A stretch of 64,000 nucleotides of DNA, taken from Bradyrhizobium sediminis (GTDB lineage Bacteria > Pseudomonadota > Alphaproteobacteria > Rhizobiales > Xanthobacteraceae). This document shows, in pieces, positions 1-11,277 of this stretch. Position numbers and translations under genes: made by a program. The notes under the pieces were generated by a model. That model was given only the letters and a program-made list of their open reading frames with translations, did no database searches and was not told the origin of the DNA. The stretch lies in the NCBI RefSeq assembly GCF_018736105.1, contig NZ_CP076135.1, positions 2,416,001-2,480,000 on the forward strand, in the 5' to 3' direction. Position 1 is the first letter of the stretch. The number at the start of each line of letters is the position of its first letter.

Positions 1-1077
1 CCGCAACTTCCCCCTTGCCGCCACCGGCAGAGTGCCGACGATTTCCTCGCCGCGCACCATCACCACCTCGTCCATCATGTTGACGACGACGCAGACATGG
101 TTCGGCACGATCCGCACGACGTCGCCGACATTGGGCCGGGTGTTGCTGCGGGTCAGATCGAGAAAGCCGTGCTCCTCGGCAAAGCGGGCGATCTTGGCCT
201 CGGGATGTTCGAGGATCAGGCCGTGGCCCTCCAGCCCGCCGGTGTCCGAGGTCAGTGTCTTCGATCCGGCGTCGAGAATGCCGCGGTCCGGGCCTGCGCG
301 GCTGACCACTGTCGAATAGATATTCAGCGCGCAATCGTCCCAGCTGGCGACGCCGGCCGCGACCTGCATGCGGTCGTTATAGATATAGGTGCCGGGCCGG
401 TGCTCGGTGGCGCCCTTGAGTTTTCCAACGTTCTTCAGGTTCGGCGAGCCGCCGGTGGAGACCATCGCCGCATCGAGCCCGTGCGCGCGCACGCCGGCCA
501 ATGCCTCGTCGTAGAACTTCTGCGCCTCCGCCCAGCCGGTCTCGGTCGGGTACAGCATGAAGCCCGCGAACAGCAATCCCTTCGACGCTGCGATCTCGCG
601 CGCCAATGCGATGGCTTCGGCCGGGGTTTCGACCCCGGCGCGCTTGCGCCCGGTATCGCATTCGACCACCACCGAGAGCGGCCGGCCGGAGGCGGCGGCC
701 GCCTGCGGCAGGCCGGCAATCACGGTCGAATTGTCGGCGGCGACCGTCATATTGGCCCTGGCCTGCAGCGCGCCGAGCCGCGCCATTTTCTCTTCGCCGA
801 TCAGATTATAGCTGATCAGGATGTCGTCGATCCCGGCGTTCGCCATCACCTCAGCCTCGCCGAGCTTCTGGCAGGTGATGCCCTTGGCGCCGGCCGCGAT
901 CTGCAACCGCGCCAGCACAGGGCTCTTGTGGGTCTTGATGTGCGGCCGGTTGGCGACCCCGGCCGCGTCGCAGACGGCCTGGATCCGCGCGATGTTGCGT
1001 TCCACGCGCTCCATGTCGATGACGGCGCAAGGCGTGCCATATTCACGGGCGATCTTGGCGGCGAGGGGCGTGGTCAT
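1..1077 (-). CDS. D-threonine aldolase / D-serine dehydratase-like PLP enzyme (3' end off window)
   Basis: Fold-type III PLP enzyme of the DSD1/D-threonine aldolase family, which cleaves D-3-hydroxy-amino acids to glycine and an aldehyde or dehydrates D-serine. The PLP-lysine motif PHIKTHK is near residue 46. The C-terminal metal-binding PNHVC motif, typical of metal-dependent D-threonine aldolases and D-serine dehydratases, is near residue 332. 359 codons are present with no stop before the left edge; family members are about 370-380 aa, so only a few residues are missing. It starts 12 nt downstream of the ABC-F gene on the same strand and is probably co-transcribed. The substrate cannot be fixed from sequence. 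Confidence 0.85.
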   Translation of the reverse strand, partial: MTTPLAAKIAREYGTPCAVIDMERVERNIARIQAVCDAAGVANRPHIKTHKSPVLARLQIAAGAKGITCQKLGEAEVMANAGIDDILISYNLIGEEKMARLGALQARANMTVAADNSTVIAGLPQAAAASGRPLSVVVECDTGRKRAGVETPAEAIALAREIAASKGLLFAGFMLYPTETGWAEAQKFYDEALAGVRAHGLDAAMVSTGGSPNLKNVGKLKGATEHRPGTYIYNDRMQVAAGVASWDDCALNIYSTVVSRAGPDRGILDAGSKTLTSDTGGLEGHGLILEHPEAKIARFAEEHGFLDLTRSNTRPNVGDVVRIVPNHVCVVVNMMDEVVMVRGEEIVGTLPVAARGKLR

Positions 1078-1089
1078 TCCAACTCCAAG

Positions 1090-2907
<1,818 letters not shown>

Positions 2908-2918
2908 GGCTCTCTAAT

Positions 2919-3416
2919 TCAACTCTGTTCTTGCGCAGTTTGATCGGCGCGTTGGCGCTGGATGCGGCGGATGGTTTGGTCGAGCGCCGACAGGAACGCC
3001 GAGCGGTCGCGCGGCGCGAACGACCGCGGACCGCCGGTGACTTCGCCCGAGGACCGCAGGTCGGTCATCAGATTGCGAACCGCCAGCGTCATCCCGATCG
3101 ATTGCTCCGTGAACGGCTTGCCGTTCGGCGCGATCACCTCGGCGCCGGTCTTCACGCAGCGGCTCGCCAGCGGGATATCCGAGGTGATGACGATATCGCC
3201 CTTTCCCGCGCGTTCCGCAATCCAGTCGTCGGCGGCGTCCATCCCGGAGCCCGCCGCGACGCGCTCGATCAGCGGGTCCTGCGGCACCCGGATGAAGTTG
3301 CCGGCGACCACGCTGACGGGCAGGCCGTGCCGGATGGCGACGCGGTAGATTTCGTCTTTGACCGGACAGGCGTCGGCGTCGACATAGATGCGGGTGGTGT
3401 TCAAAACGGCTGTCAT
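2919..3416 (-). CDS. UPF0178 (YaiI/YqxD) family protein
   Basis: 165-aa protein with the UPF0178 signature: [10 protein letters not shown] close to the N-terminus and [12 protein letters not shown] in the middle. This family has a PIN-like/NYN nuclease-type fold with unknown substrate. The start is set at the ATG of the segment that begins MTAVLNT, because upstream codons give a non-conserved extension and the resulting length fits the roughly 150-aa family. It is the first gene of the minus-strand run, 11 nt before the ABC-F gene. Confidence 0.85.
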   Translation of the reverse strand: MTAVLNTTRIYVDADACPVKDEIYRVAIRHGLPVSVVAGNFIRVPQDPLIERVAAGSGMDAADDWIAERAGKGDIVITSDIPLASRCVKTGAEVIAPNGKPFTEQSIGMTLAVRNLMTDLRSSGEVTGGPRSFAPRDRSAFLSALDQTIRRIQRQRADQTAQEQS

Positions 3417-3607
3417 CGGCTGGAGATTTAGGTCGGGGGCGCAAGCCGCGCCCTCCCTGGAGCGCAACTGCGCTCCCGAATGCGCGTGGTACCCCATCAC
3501 GGGCGGAATTGCGAGGAAAACGGCGCGTGGAACACGCTTGCCTCGGCATTTTCTTCGCGTACCATTGTGGCCAGAAAAGCCAACCAGAAACCGAGGAAAC
3601 GCAGGAA

Positions 3608-4408
3608 ATGCCGAACCGGCTCGAAACCTACCGCGTCCAGGCCTTCAACACCGCCAAACTCTCCGAAAACAAGATGCATGACGACACCGTGGCCAAGCGG
3701 TTCGGATTCTCGGGCGGCCTCGTCCCCGGCGTCGACGTCCTGGCCTATATGATGCACATGCCGGTGGCGAAGTGGGGCCGGGCCTTTCTCGAACGCGGAT
3801 TGATCGACGCGCGCTTTGTCAAGCCGGTCTATGACGGCGAGACCGCCGAGGTGACGGCCGAGGAAACCAATGGCGTGCTTTCGATCGAGGTCAAAAGCCG
3901 GGGCCAGCTCTGCGCCACCGGGATCGCCTCGTTGCCATCAGCCGCGCCATCGGTTTCGATCGCGGATTACAAGGCGGTCGCCGCGGTGGCCGAGCGCATG
4001 CCGGTCAATGCCGCCTCCTATGAGCTTGGCAAATGGCTCGGCACCGTGCCGCGCGACTGGGCCGGCGAGGCAGGCAAGGAATATCTCGCCGATGTCCGCG
4101 AATCCGACCCGATCTATGCCCGGGAAGGCCTTGCCCATCCTGGCCTGCTGCAGCGGGTGATGAACAGGGTGCTGGTCGACAACGCCATCCTGGGACCGTG
4201 GATCCATGTCGGCAGCACGATGCAGCTGCTGTCGGCCGCCAAGGCCGGCGACGAAATCACTGCGCGGGCCAGGGTCACCGGCAATTACGACAAGAAGGGC
4301 CACCGCTTCGTCGAACTGGACGCGCTGGTGGTAGCCAATGGCAAGACGCCTTTGGCGCATTGCCAACATGTCGCGATCACCCAGCCGCGCGAGCAGGCGG
4401 CCGCGTAG
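3608..4408 (+). CDS. MaoC-like double hotdog-fold dehydratase domain protein
   Basis: 266-aa protein with two hotdog halves. The first holds the conserved stretch [17 protein letters not shown] (about residues 33-49), reminiscent of MaoC/FAS1-type hydratases. The second half contains the long helix and sheet expected of the partner domain. A hydratase acting on acyl thioesters is likely, but I do not see a clean catalytic Asp-His pair, so the activity is uncertain. The start at ATG 3608 has GCAGGAA directly in front. No obvious operon partner; the next gene follows a short repeat. Confidence 0.7.
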   Translation: MPNRLETYRVQAFNTAKLSENKMHDDTVAKRFGFSGGLVPGVDVLAYMMHMPVAKWGRAFLERGLIDARFVKPVYDGETAEVTAEETNGVLSIEVKSRGQLCATGIASLPSAAPSVSIADYKAVAAVAERMPVNAASYELGKWLGTVPRDWAGEAGKEYLADVRESDPIYAREGLAHPGLLQRVMNRVLVDNAILGPWIHVGSTMQLLSAAKAGDEITARARVTGNYDKKGHRFVELDALVVANGKTPLAHCQHVAITQPREQAAA

Positions 4409-4436
4409 GCGCGCACGCCGCCCGCAACATCTTCAG

Positions 4437-4484
4437 TTGTCGTTCTCCGCGAAAGCGGGGGACCCAGTACGCTGCGGCTTCACA
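4437..4484. repeat. Short intergenic repeat, family A
   Basis: Contains CGAAAGCGGGG followed by CCCAGTACGC(T/C)GCGGC, which is nearly repeated at 6565-6604 and recognisable in diverged form at 56125-56181. It lies between genes each time and has a small hairpin (CCGCGAAAGCGGGG). It resembles the dispersed non-coding palindromic elements of Rhizobiales. Confidence 0.6.
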
Positions 4485-4511
4485 CGAGACCATTCGAGGA
4501 ACTTGCGGACC

Positions 4512-5120
4512 ATGACCGTCACCGTCGACTACTACATGGCACTGACTTCGCCCTGGACTTATCTCGGCAGCGCGCCGTTCGCCGAAATCGCCAGGCGAAA
4601 TAACGTGGCCGTCAATATCAAGCCCTGCAAGTTCGGACCGATCTTCGAGCAGACCGGCGGGCTGCCGCTGCCGAAGCGCTCGCCGCAGCGGCGCGCCTAC
4701 CGTATGATGGAGTTGAAGCGCTGGCGCGAGGTGCGGGGCGTTCCGCTGAACCTCGAGCCGAAAGGTTTCCCCTGCGACGACACCGTGGCGGCGCGGCTGG
4801 TGATCGCGGCCAAGCTGCAACGCAAGGATGCCCTCAAGCTGTCGATCGAGCTGGGGCGCGCGGTGTGGGAACGCGAGGAAACGCTCAATGATCCGGATTG
4901 CATTGCGTCGGCCGCCCAGCGCGCCGGCCTCGATGCCGCGGCGCTGCGCGCCGGCGGCCCCTCCGACGCCGAACTCGACGCGCTGCACGATCAGTACACA
5001 AACGAGGCTCTTGCGGCCGGAGTATTTGGGGCGCCGAGTTACGTGCTGCCTTCGGGCGAGATCTTCTGGGGCCAGGACCGGCTGGAGCTCTTGGAACGCG
5101 CCTTGAAGCAGATGGCTTAG
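4512..5120 (+). CDS. 2-hydroxychromene-2-carboxylate isomerase-like (kappa GST/DsbA fold)
   Basis: 202-aa thioredoxin-fold protein of the HCCA isomerase / kappa glutathione transferase family. The N-terminal VDYYMALTSPWTYLG places the family's Ser in the active-site loop (about residue 12). The C-terminal VFGAPSYVLPSGEIFWGQDR is the family hallmark and carries the cis-Pro region. HCCA isomerase itself acts in naphthalene degradation; no such pathway is visible here, so a general glutathione-dependent isomerase or detoxification role is more likely. ATG 4512 is chosen because the upstream in-frame codons run through the repeat at 4437. Confidence 0.85.
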   Translation: MTVTVDYYMALTSPWTYLGSAPFAEIARRNNVAVNIKPCKFGPIFEQTGGLPLPKRSPQRRAYRMMELKRWREVRGVPLNLEPKGFPCDDTVAARLVIAAKLQRKDALKLSIELGRAVWEREETLNDPDCIASAAQRAGLDAAALRAGGPSDAELDALHDQYTNEALAAGVFGAPSYVLPSGEIFWGQDRLELLERALKQMA

Positions 5121-5150
5121 CCGACGCGCTGTTGGAGTCCGGCGTTCCCT

Positions 5151-6539
5151 TCACATCGTGAAGATGCGCCCGGGATTGAGAATCTGATGCGGGTCGAGCG
5201 CGCGCTTCAGCGTGCGCATGGTCTCGATCTCCTCCGCGGTGCGGCTGAGCTTGAGATAGGGCCGCTTGAGAATGCCAATGCCGTGCTCGGCCGAGACCGA
5301 GCCTGCGAATTCGCCGGTGATGCCGTAGACGAGCTTCGAGACCTCGTCGTGCTTGTCGGCCGGCGGCGGGTACTTTGCGTTGACATGCAGGTTGCCGTCG
5401 CCGGCATGGCCGAACACGATCGCGTAGGCATCGCTGTGGATCGTCTTCAGTCCCTTGTCGACGGCGTCCGCAAACGCCTCCATCCTGTCGATGGCAAGGC
5501 TGATGTCGAAGCCGACGCCGGGGCCGAGCGCGCGGCCGAGTTCGACCGAGGAATCGCGAATCCGCCAGATCGCCGCGGCCGCAGCCCCTGAACTCGCAAT
5601 CGTGGCATCAAGGATGATGTCGTCTCCCAGCACCTGCTCCAGCAAGCTTTCGAGATCGGCGCGGATGCGCCCGGCGTCGCTGCCGGAGGATTCGAGCAGG
5701 ACGTAGAAGGGATGATTGGTCGGAAGCGGCGCGGCGACGCCTTTCACCAGTTCGGTGGTGAGGCGATAATAGTTGTTCCACATCACCTCAAAGGCGGTGA
5801 GGTCGCCGCCAAGACGCGAGCGCGACAGCGCCAGCAAGGCGCGGACCTTGTCGAAGCTCGAAAGCGCGCACAGCGCCACTTGCTGCTCCGCCGGCGCCGG
5901 GAAGATCCGCAGCGCGGCGCGCGTGACCACGCCGAGCGTGCCCTCGGTGCCGACGAACAACTGCTTGAGGTCCATGCCGGTGTTGTTCTTGATGTATTTG
6001 CGCACCCCCTTGAGGATGGTGCCGTCCGCAAGCACGGCTTCGAGCCCGAGCACAAGCTCGCGCGTCATGCCGTAACGGATCACCCGGTTGCCGCCGGCAT
6101 TGGTGGAGATGTTGCCGCCGATAGTACAACTGCCCCGCGCGCCGAGATCGAGCGGGAACATGAAGCCGTCCTGCCCGACGCGCTCCTGCAGGCGCTGCAG
6201 CGGCACGCCGGTTTGGGTGATCACGACCCCGCCGCCGGTATCGACTTCTTCGATTGCGTTCATGCGTTCCGTCGACAGCACGATTTCGCCCGGTGCCGGC
6301 ATCGTGGCGCGCACCAGTCCGGTCATGCCGCCCTGCGTCGTGACCGGCACGCGCGCCCGATGGCAAAGCTTGAGGAATTGGGAGACCTCTTCCGTCGTGC
6401 GCGGCCGCACCACCGCGAGCGGCGGCGCGACCGCAATACCGGCCATGTCTGTGTGATAGCGGGCGCCGATGTCGCCGCCGGTCAGGACCGTCGTCGCATC
6501 GAACGCCGCGCGAAGTTCGCCGATGATTGCCGCCTGCAC
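5151..6539 (-). CDS. FAD-binding oxidase of the GlcD / D-2-hydroxyacid dehydrogenase family
   Basis: 462-aa flavoprotein with a PCMH-type FAD domain in the N-terminal half (TQGGMTGL about residue 68, CTIGGNISTNAGG about residue 137) and an FAD-oxidase C domain. The C-terminal GHAGDGNLHVNAKYP and SAEHGIGILKRPYL carry the His and Glu/His metal-substrate ligands of D-lactate, D-2-hydroxyglutarate and glycolate dehydrogenases. It oxidises a D-2-hydroxy acid; which one is not determinable. It lies downstream of the CoxL-like gene on the same strand, separated by 143 nt that include a repeat. Confidence 0.88.
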   Translation of the reverse strand: MQAAIIGELRAAFDATTVLTGGDIGARYHTDMAGIAVAPPLAVVRPRTTEEVSQFLKLCHRARVPVTTQGGMTGLVRATMPAPGEIVLSTERMNAIEEVDTGGGVVITQTGVPLQRLQERVGQDGFMFPLDLGARGSCTIGGNISTNAGGNRVIRYGMTRELVLGLEAVLADGTILKGVRKYIKNNTGMDLKQLFVGTEGTLGVVTRAALRIFPAPAEQQVALCALSSFDKVRALLALSRSRLGGDLTAFEVMWNNYYRLTTELVKGVAAPLPTNHPFYVLLESSGSDAGRIRADLESLLEQVLGDDIILDATIASSGAAAAAIWRIRDSSVELGRALGPGVGFDISLAIDRMEAFADAVDKGLKTIHSDAYAIVFGHAGDGNLHVNAKYPPPADKHDEVSKLVYGITGEFAGSVSAEHGIGILKRPYLKLSRTAEEIETMRTLKRALDPHQILNPGRIFTM

Positions 6540-6564
6540 GTAGCTTGCTCCGTTTCACTCTCAG

Positions 6565-6604
6565 TCGTCATTCCCGCGAAAGCGGGGAAGCCAGTACGCC
6601 GCGG
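6565..6604. repeat. Short intergenic repeat, family A
   Basis: CGTCATTCCCGCGAAAGCGGGGAAGCCAGTACGCCGCGG region, closely matching 4437-4484. It contains a CCCGCGAAAGCGGGG hairpin and sits between the CoxL-like and GlcD-like genes. Confidence 0.6.
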
Positions 6605-6682
6605 CATCTCGGTTCATCACAGATGTCCCGGAGCACTGGGTCGCCGGTCAAGCCGGGCGCCGACGATCGCGGATGTGGCGGC

Positions 6683-9058
6683 TCACGCCGCCTGCCTGGC
6701 CTTGGCATCCTGGATCGCACGCCAGACCCGCTCCGGCGTCAACGGCATGTCGATGTGGGTGATGCCGTATTCGGAGAGCGCGTCGAGCACCGCGTTGACG
6801 ATCGACGCCAGGCTTCCGGCGCAGCCGGCTTCGCCGCAGCCCTTGGTGCCCAGCGGATTGGACTTGGCGGGCACCGGATGATCGCCGACCTCCATCAGCG
6901 GCACGTCCTCGGCGCGCGGCATCGCGTAATCCATGAACGAGCCGGTGATCGGCTGGCCGCTGGAGTCGTAGCTGACCTGCTCCATCAGCGCCTGGCCGAT
7001 GCCCTGGGCGACGCCGCCATGCAACTGGCCGGCGACGATCATCGGATTGACGATGGTGCCGAAATCGTTGACGCCGGTGTACCGCACGATGCGCGTCACG
7101 CCGGTGTCGGGATCGATCTCGACTTCCGCGACATGGCAGCCATTGGGGAAGGTCGAGGGCGTATCCTTGGTGGCGTGGTCGACGTCGAGCGTATCGGGCG
7201 CGCCCTCCGGCATCTTGCCCTCGCGCATCCGCTGCGCCAGTTCCATGATGCCGATGCTGCGGTCGGTGCCGGCGATGGTGAAGCGGCCATTGCCGAATTC
7301 GATGTCGCCTTCCGACGCCTCCAGAAGGTGCGCCGCCGCCTGCTTGCCCTTGGCGACGACGAGTGCCGCGGCCTCGACGATCGCGGCGCCCGTCGCGGTG
7401 ATCGAGCGTGAACCGCCGGTGCCGTTGCCGAAGCGCACCAGATCGCTGTCGTTCTGCTCCAGCGTGATCTTTTCGAAGGGTACGCCGAGCTGGGCGGAGA
7501 GCACCTGCGCGAACGGCGTGGCGTGGCCTTGCCCGTAATCGAGCGTGCCGGTCGTCAGCTTCACCGAACCGTCCGGCTCGAAGGTGATCTTGCCGAGTTC
7601 GCCGGCGGGCGGGGCGGTGACTTCCAGATAGGAGCCGATCGCGATGCCGCGCAGCTTGCCGTTCCTGCGGCTCTCTTTCTTGCGTCTGGCGAAATTGGCG
7701 TGATCGGAAATCTCCAGCGCCTTGTTGAACACGCCCTGGAAGTCGCCGCTGTCATAGGTGACGCCGCTGGCCGCCGCGAACGGCATCTGCGACGGCTTGA
7801 TGAAGTTGCGCTTGCGCAGCGTCAGCCGGTTGATGCCCATCTCGTCGGCGGCGCGGTCGATCAGGCGTTCCATGTAGTAATTGGCCTCGGGCCGGCCGGC
7901 GCCGCGATAGGCGCCCATCAGCGTGGTGTTGGTCAGGACCGTCTTGATGTCGACGCCGAGCAGCGGGGTGCGATAGACGCTGGCGAGATTTTTTCCGGTG
8001 TTGAGCGACAGCGGCCCCGGCGCCACGCCGGTGATATAGGCCCCGAGATTGCCGTAGCCGGAGAGGCGGACCGCGAGGAACTTGCCCTCGGCGTCGAGCG
8101 CGAGTTCGGCATGGATCAGTTGGGCGCGGCCGTGGCTGTCGGACAGGAAGCTGGTCGACCGTTCATCGGTCCATTTCACCGGCCGTCCCAGCGCCCTCGC
8201 TGCATGCAGAATGCAGGTATATTCGGGATAGCTGACGTTCTTCATGCCAAAGGAACCGCCGACATTGGCGGTCAGGATGCGGACCTTGTCGTTCGGCACG
8301 TTGAGGATCTTCGCCAGCGTCACCTTGTTGCCGGACACGCCCTGGGTCGGAACCTGCAGCGTAAAGCGTTCGCTGGTCTTGTCGTAGGCCGCCAGCGCCA
8401 CGCGCGGTTCCATCGACACCACGGCGACACGGGTATTGACGATGTCGAGCTTCGTCACATGCGCCGCGGCGGCGAAGGCGGCCTCGATCCTGGCGGTGTC
8501 GCCGTAGTGATAATCGAGCGCGACGTTGTTGGGGATGTGGTCATAGAGCTGGGGGGCGCCGGGCCTGGCCGCTTCGGCGGCGTCGGTGACGGCGGGGAGC
8601 GGATCGATATCGACCTCGACGGCTTCGGCGGCATCGCGCGCCTGCGCCAGCGTTTCGGCGACGACGAAGGCGACGGGATCGCCGACGAAGCGCACCTTGT
8701 CGCTCACCAGTGCGGTGCGGTTGGTCTGCAGCAGCGGCGTGCCGTCACGGCTCTTCAGCGGCAGGCCGCAGGTGAAGGGCCCGTAATTCGCCACCGCAAG
8801 GTCCTTGGCCGTGTAGACCCCGAGCACGCCCGGCATCGATTTGGCGGCCTTGGTGTCGATGCCGCGGATGATCCCGTGGGCATGGCTGGAGCGTACGATC
8901 CAGGCGTAGGCTTGGCCGGGCAGGTTGAAATCGTCGGTGTATTTGCCCTTGCCGCGGACCAGCGTGTCGTCCTCCTTGCGGCGCACCGGTTGCCCGACAC
9001 CGTATTTTTGCAGTGCGATAGCGTTTTCCAGGGAGGACGAAGACGAATGATCTTGCAT
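6683..9058 (-). CDS. Molybdenum hydroxylase large subunit, form II CoxL-like (orphan)
   Basis: 791-aa aldehyde oxidase/xanthine dehydrogenase-type catalytic subunit binding the Mo-pterin cofactor. The active-site loop reads AYRGAGR (about residue 380), the form II signature; true CO dehydrogenase (form I) has AYRCSFR. The catalytic Glu is in KGCGEAG (about residue 741). Form II enzymes have uncertain substrates, so CO oxidation should not be assumed. The partners normally encoded next to it, CoxM (FAD) and CoxS (2Fe-2S), are absent on both sides, so it must borrow subunits or be a relic. ATG 9058 was preferred; an open frame continues upstream without conserved sequence. Confidence 0.9.
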   Translation of the reverse strand: MQDHSSSSSLENAIALQKYGVGQPVRRKEDDTLVRGKGKYTDDFNLPGQAYAWIVRSSHAHGIIRGIDTKAAKSMPGVLGVYTAKDLAVANYGPFTCGLPLKSRDGTPLLQTNRTALVSDKVRFVGDPVAFVVAETLAQARDAAEAVEVDIDPLPAVTDAAEAARPGAPQLYDHIPNNVALDYHYGDTARIEAAFAAAAHVTKLDIVNTRVAVVSMEPRVALAAYDKTSERFTLQVPTQGVSGNKVTLAKILNVPNDKVRILTANVGGSFGMKNVSYPEYTCILHAARALGRPVKWTDERSTSFLSDSHGRAQLIHAELALDAEGKFLAVRLSGYGNLGAYITGVAPGPLSLNTGKNLASVYRTPLLGVDIKTVLTNTTLMGAYRGAGRPEANYYMERLIDRAADEMGINRLTLRKRNFIKPSQMPFAAASGVTYDSGDFQGVFNKALEISDHANFARRKKESRRNGKLRGIAIGSYLEVTAPPAGELGKITFEPDGSVKLTTGTLDYGQGHATPFAQVLSAQLGVPFEKITLEQNDSDLVRFGNGTGGSRSITATGAAIVEAAALVVAKGKQAAAHLLEASEGDIEFGNGRFTIAGTDRSIGIMELAQRMREGKMPEGAPDTLDVDHATKDTPSTFPNGCHVAEVEIDPDTGVTRIVRYTGVNDFGTIVNPMIVAGQLHGGVAQGIGQALMEQVSYDSSGQPITGSFMDYAMPRAEDVPLMEVGDHPVPAKSNPLGTKGCGEAGCAGSLASIVNAVLDALSEYGITHIDMPLTPERVWRAIQDAKARQAA

Positions 9059-9254
9059 TGGCAGGTACCTGAAAGGCTTGGTTTTTGCGCGATTTCGCGG
9101 GTTCCCGTGAGATAACGCACCGATACCGGTACGACAACGCCTGATTGGGCATGCTGCCATGTGAACGGCTGTTGCGTGGCGCTTGCGCGCTGCTAAAGTT
9201 TCCGTGAACGGAAATTCCACGCCGGCTCCAGAAGGCCGCGGAAAGACATTTTGA

Positions 9255-10331
9255 ATGAACCAGGACACCCGGCTTCGCGATGGCCCCGCGCCGCGCGAAG
9301 CCGATGGCCCAAGGCTGCGTGATGGCACGCCCGGGGCGGCCCATCCGCCGGCCGCCGCTGGAACCGGCGTTTATGCCGCGCTGGACCTTGGCACCAACAA
9401 TTGCCGGCTCTTGATCGCCTGTCCCACCGGCGACGGCTTTCGCGTGGTCGACTCGTTCTCGCGGATCATCCGGCTGGGGGAGGGCATCTCGGCGACCGGC
9501 TGCATCAGCGATGCCGCGATCGACCGCGCCATCGCCGCCTTGAGCATTTGCCGCGACAAGATCCATTCCAGGAGAGCCGGGCGGCTGCGGCTGATCGCAA
9601 CGGAGGCCTGCCGCGCCGCCTCCAACGCCGACGGCTTCCGGCACCGGGTCGAAGCCGAGACCGGGATCCGGCTCGAGGTGATCGATCGCGAGACCGAAGC
9701 GACGCTGGCGGTGATCGGCTGTTCGCCGCTGCTCGATCCCAGGGGCCGCGGCGCCATTCTGTTCGATATCGGCGGCGGGTCCACCGAACTGGTCCGGATC
9801 GAGCGCGATCCGGATGAGCAGGATGCGGCGCCTCGCATCAAGGGATGGATGTCGATCCCGCTCGGCGTCGTCTCGCTGGCCGAGCATTTCGGCGGCAAGG
9901 ACGTCACGCCGCAATCCTATGCCGATATGGTCGAGAAGGTCGCCCGGCACATCGCGCCGTTTGCGGCCGAGCACGGCGAGGACCTCAGGGATATGCACCT
10001 GCTCGGCACCTCGGGCACGGTGACCACCCTGGCCGGGGTCCATCTTAATCTGGCGCGATACGATCGCCGCCGGATCGATGGCGTCTGGATGAGCGATGCG
10101 GATCTTACCGCTACCATCGCGCGTCTGCTCGGCATGAGCTACCAGGAGCGCGCCAGCAACAATTGCATCAGCGTCGAGCGCGCCGATCTGGTGCTGGCGG
10201 GCTGCGCCATTCTCGATGCCATCCGTGACGCGTTTCCGCTGCCGCGGCTGCGGGTCGCCGATCGCGGCCTGCGCGAGGGCATGCTGGTCGAAATGATGCG
10301 CGAGGACGGCGCGCTCGGCGGATGCCGATAG
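9255..10331 (+). CDS. ppx: Ppx/GppA family phosphatase
   Basis: 358-aa member of the ASKHA-fold exopolyphosphatase / pppGpp phosphohydrolase family. The first phosphate-binding loop, AALDLGTNNCRLLIA, is near residue 41 and the second, FDIGGGSTEL, near residue 171. The LGTSGTVTTLAG stretch near residue 252 is also typical. This short form (without the C-terminal HD-like extension) is usual in Alphaproteobacteria. The Pro/Ala-rich first 35 residues are not conserved, so the true start may be later. It is divergent from the CoxL-like gene and followed 36 nt later by rlmE, a common rhizobial pairing. Confidence 0.88.
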   Translation: MNQDTRLRDGPAPREADGPRLRDGTPGAAHPPAAAGTGVYAALDLGTNNCRLLIACPTGDGFRVVDSFSRIIRLGEGISATGCISDAAIDRAIAALSICRDKIHSRRAGRLRLIATEACRAASNADGFRHRVEAETGIRLEVIDRETEATLAVIGCSPLLDPRGRGAILFDIGGGSTELVRIERDPDEQDAAPRIKGWMSIPLGVVSLAEHFGGKDVTPQSYADMVEKVARHIAPFAAEHGEDLRDMHLLGTSGTVTTLAGVHLNLARYDRRRIDGVWMSDADLTATIARLLGMSYQERASNNCISVERADLVLAGCAILDAIRDAFPLPRLRVADRGLREGMLVEMMREDGALGGCR

Positions 10332-10367
10332 GCGTTTGCGCCGGCAATGTGCTAGAGCCCTCAAATC

Positions 10368-11072
10368 ATGGCGAAAGACACCACCGGCCGGCTGCACGTT
10401 ACCGTCAAGACCGGCGGCAAGCGCAAGCTGTCCTCCAAGCTCTGGCTGGAGCGGCAGCTCAACGATCCCTATGTGGCGCAGGCCAAACGGGAGGGCCTGC
10501 GCTCGCGCGCGGCCTTCAAGCTGATCGAGATCGACGACAAGCACCATTTCCTCAAGCCGGGCATGACGGTGGTCGATCTCGGCGCGGCGCCCGGCGGCTG
10601 GAGCCAGATCGCCGCCAAACGCGTCGGTTCGGTCGGCGGCAAGGGCAAGGTGATCGCGATCGATCTTCTGGAGATGCCGGAGATCCCCGGCGTCAGCTTT
10701 GCGCAGCTCGACTTTCTTAAAGACGATGCGCCCGACAAGTTGCTGAAGATGATGGGCGGCCGCGCCGACGTCGTGCTGTCCGACATGGCGCCCAATACGA
10801 CCGGCCATCGCAAGACCGATCAGCTCCGTATCGTCGGCCTCGTCGAAGCCGCTGCAGCGTTCGCCGCCGAGGTACTCAATCCCGGCGGCACGTTCGTCGC
10901 AAAAGTGTTCCAGAGCGGTGCGGATGCCGAACTGATGACGCAACTCAAGCGTGACTTTGCCACCGTCAAGCACGTCAAGCCGGCGTCAAGCCGCAAGGAT
11001 TCTTCCGAGCGCTACGTGCTGGCGATGGGATTTCGGGGCGGGCAGGCAAAGCCGCCGGGCGAGCGCACCTAA
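10368..11072 (+). CDS. rlmE: 23S rRNA (uridine-2'-O-) methyltransferase RlmE
   Basis: 234-aa FtsJ/RrmJ-type methyltransferase that 2'-O-methylates a uridine in the 23S rRNA A-loop on the 50S subunit. [11 protein letters not shown] carries the catalytic Lys, [13 protein letters not shown] is the SAM loop, and [14 protein letters not shown] holds the catalytic Asp. The basic N-terminal extension rich in Lys and Thr is usual for alphaproteobacterial RlmE. It follows the phosphatase gene closely. Confidence 0.93.
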   Translation: MAKDTTGRLHVTVKTGGKRKLSSKLWLERQLNDPYVAQAKREGLRSRAAFKLIEIDDKHHFLKPGMTVVDLGAAPGGWSQIAAKRVGSVGGKGKVIAIDLLEMPEIPGVSFAQLDFLKDDAPDKLLKMMGGRADVVLSDMAPNTTGHRKTDQLRIVGLVEAAAAFAAEVLNPGGTFVAKVFQSGADAELMTQLKRDFATVKHVKPASSRKDSSERYVLAMGFRGGQAKPPGERT

Positions 11073-11085
11073 GCGCGCCGATCGG

Positions 11086-11277
11086 CTATTGGCCCGTCGC
11101 CAGCCGCCGAACGCCGGATGCAGTCAGCCCGAGCTCTCCGAGCCGTCTGACGGCGTAGCCCAGTCCGACCAGGCGCTCCCAGTGCAATTGAGGAATCTCG
11201 CGCTGCGCGTCGCCCTTGCTGACCTCGAGCAACGAGGCAAATTCGTCCGGACTGAGGGCAGGGGAATTATCCGTCAT
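11086..11277 (-). CDS. Small conserved hypothetical protein coupled to the transglutaminase-like gene
   Basis: 63-aa acidic-to-neutral protein beginning MTDNSPALSPDEFASLL. No known domain recognised; the C-terminal half resembles a winged-helix tip (HWERLVGLGYAVRRLGELGLT), but this is a weak impression. Its ATG overlaps the stop of the upstream transglutaminase-like gene as TGATG, so the two are almost certainly translationally coupled. Confidence 0.6.
   Translation of the reverse strand: MTDNSPALSPDEFASLLEVSKGDAQREIPQLHWERLVGLGYAVRRLGELGLTASGVRRLATGQ

Noticed and set aside
6683..9058. Calling the molybdenum hydroxylase a true CO dehydrogenase
   Set aside because: The active-site loop is AYRGAGR, not AYRCSFR, and the medium and small subunit genes are missing.
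8745..10973. 742-codon minus-strand ORF across coxL, ppx and rlmE
   Set aside because: Runs antisense to two genes with clear catalytic motifs and then out of frame into coxL; a GC-driven open frame.
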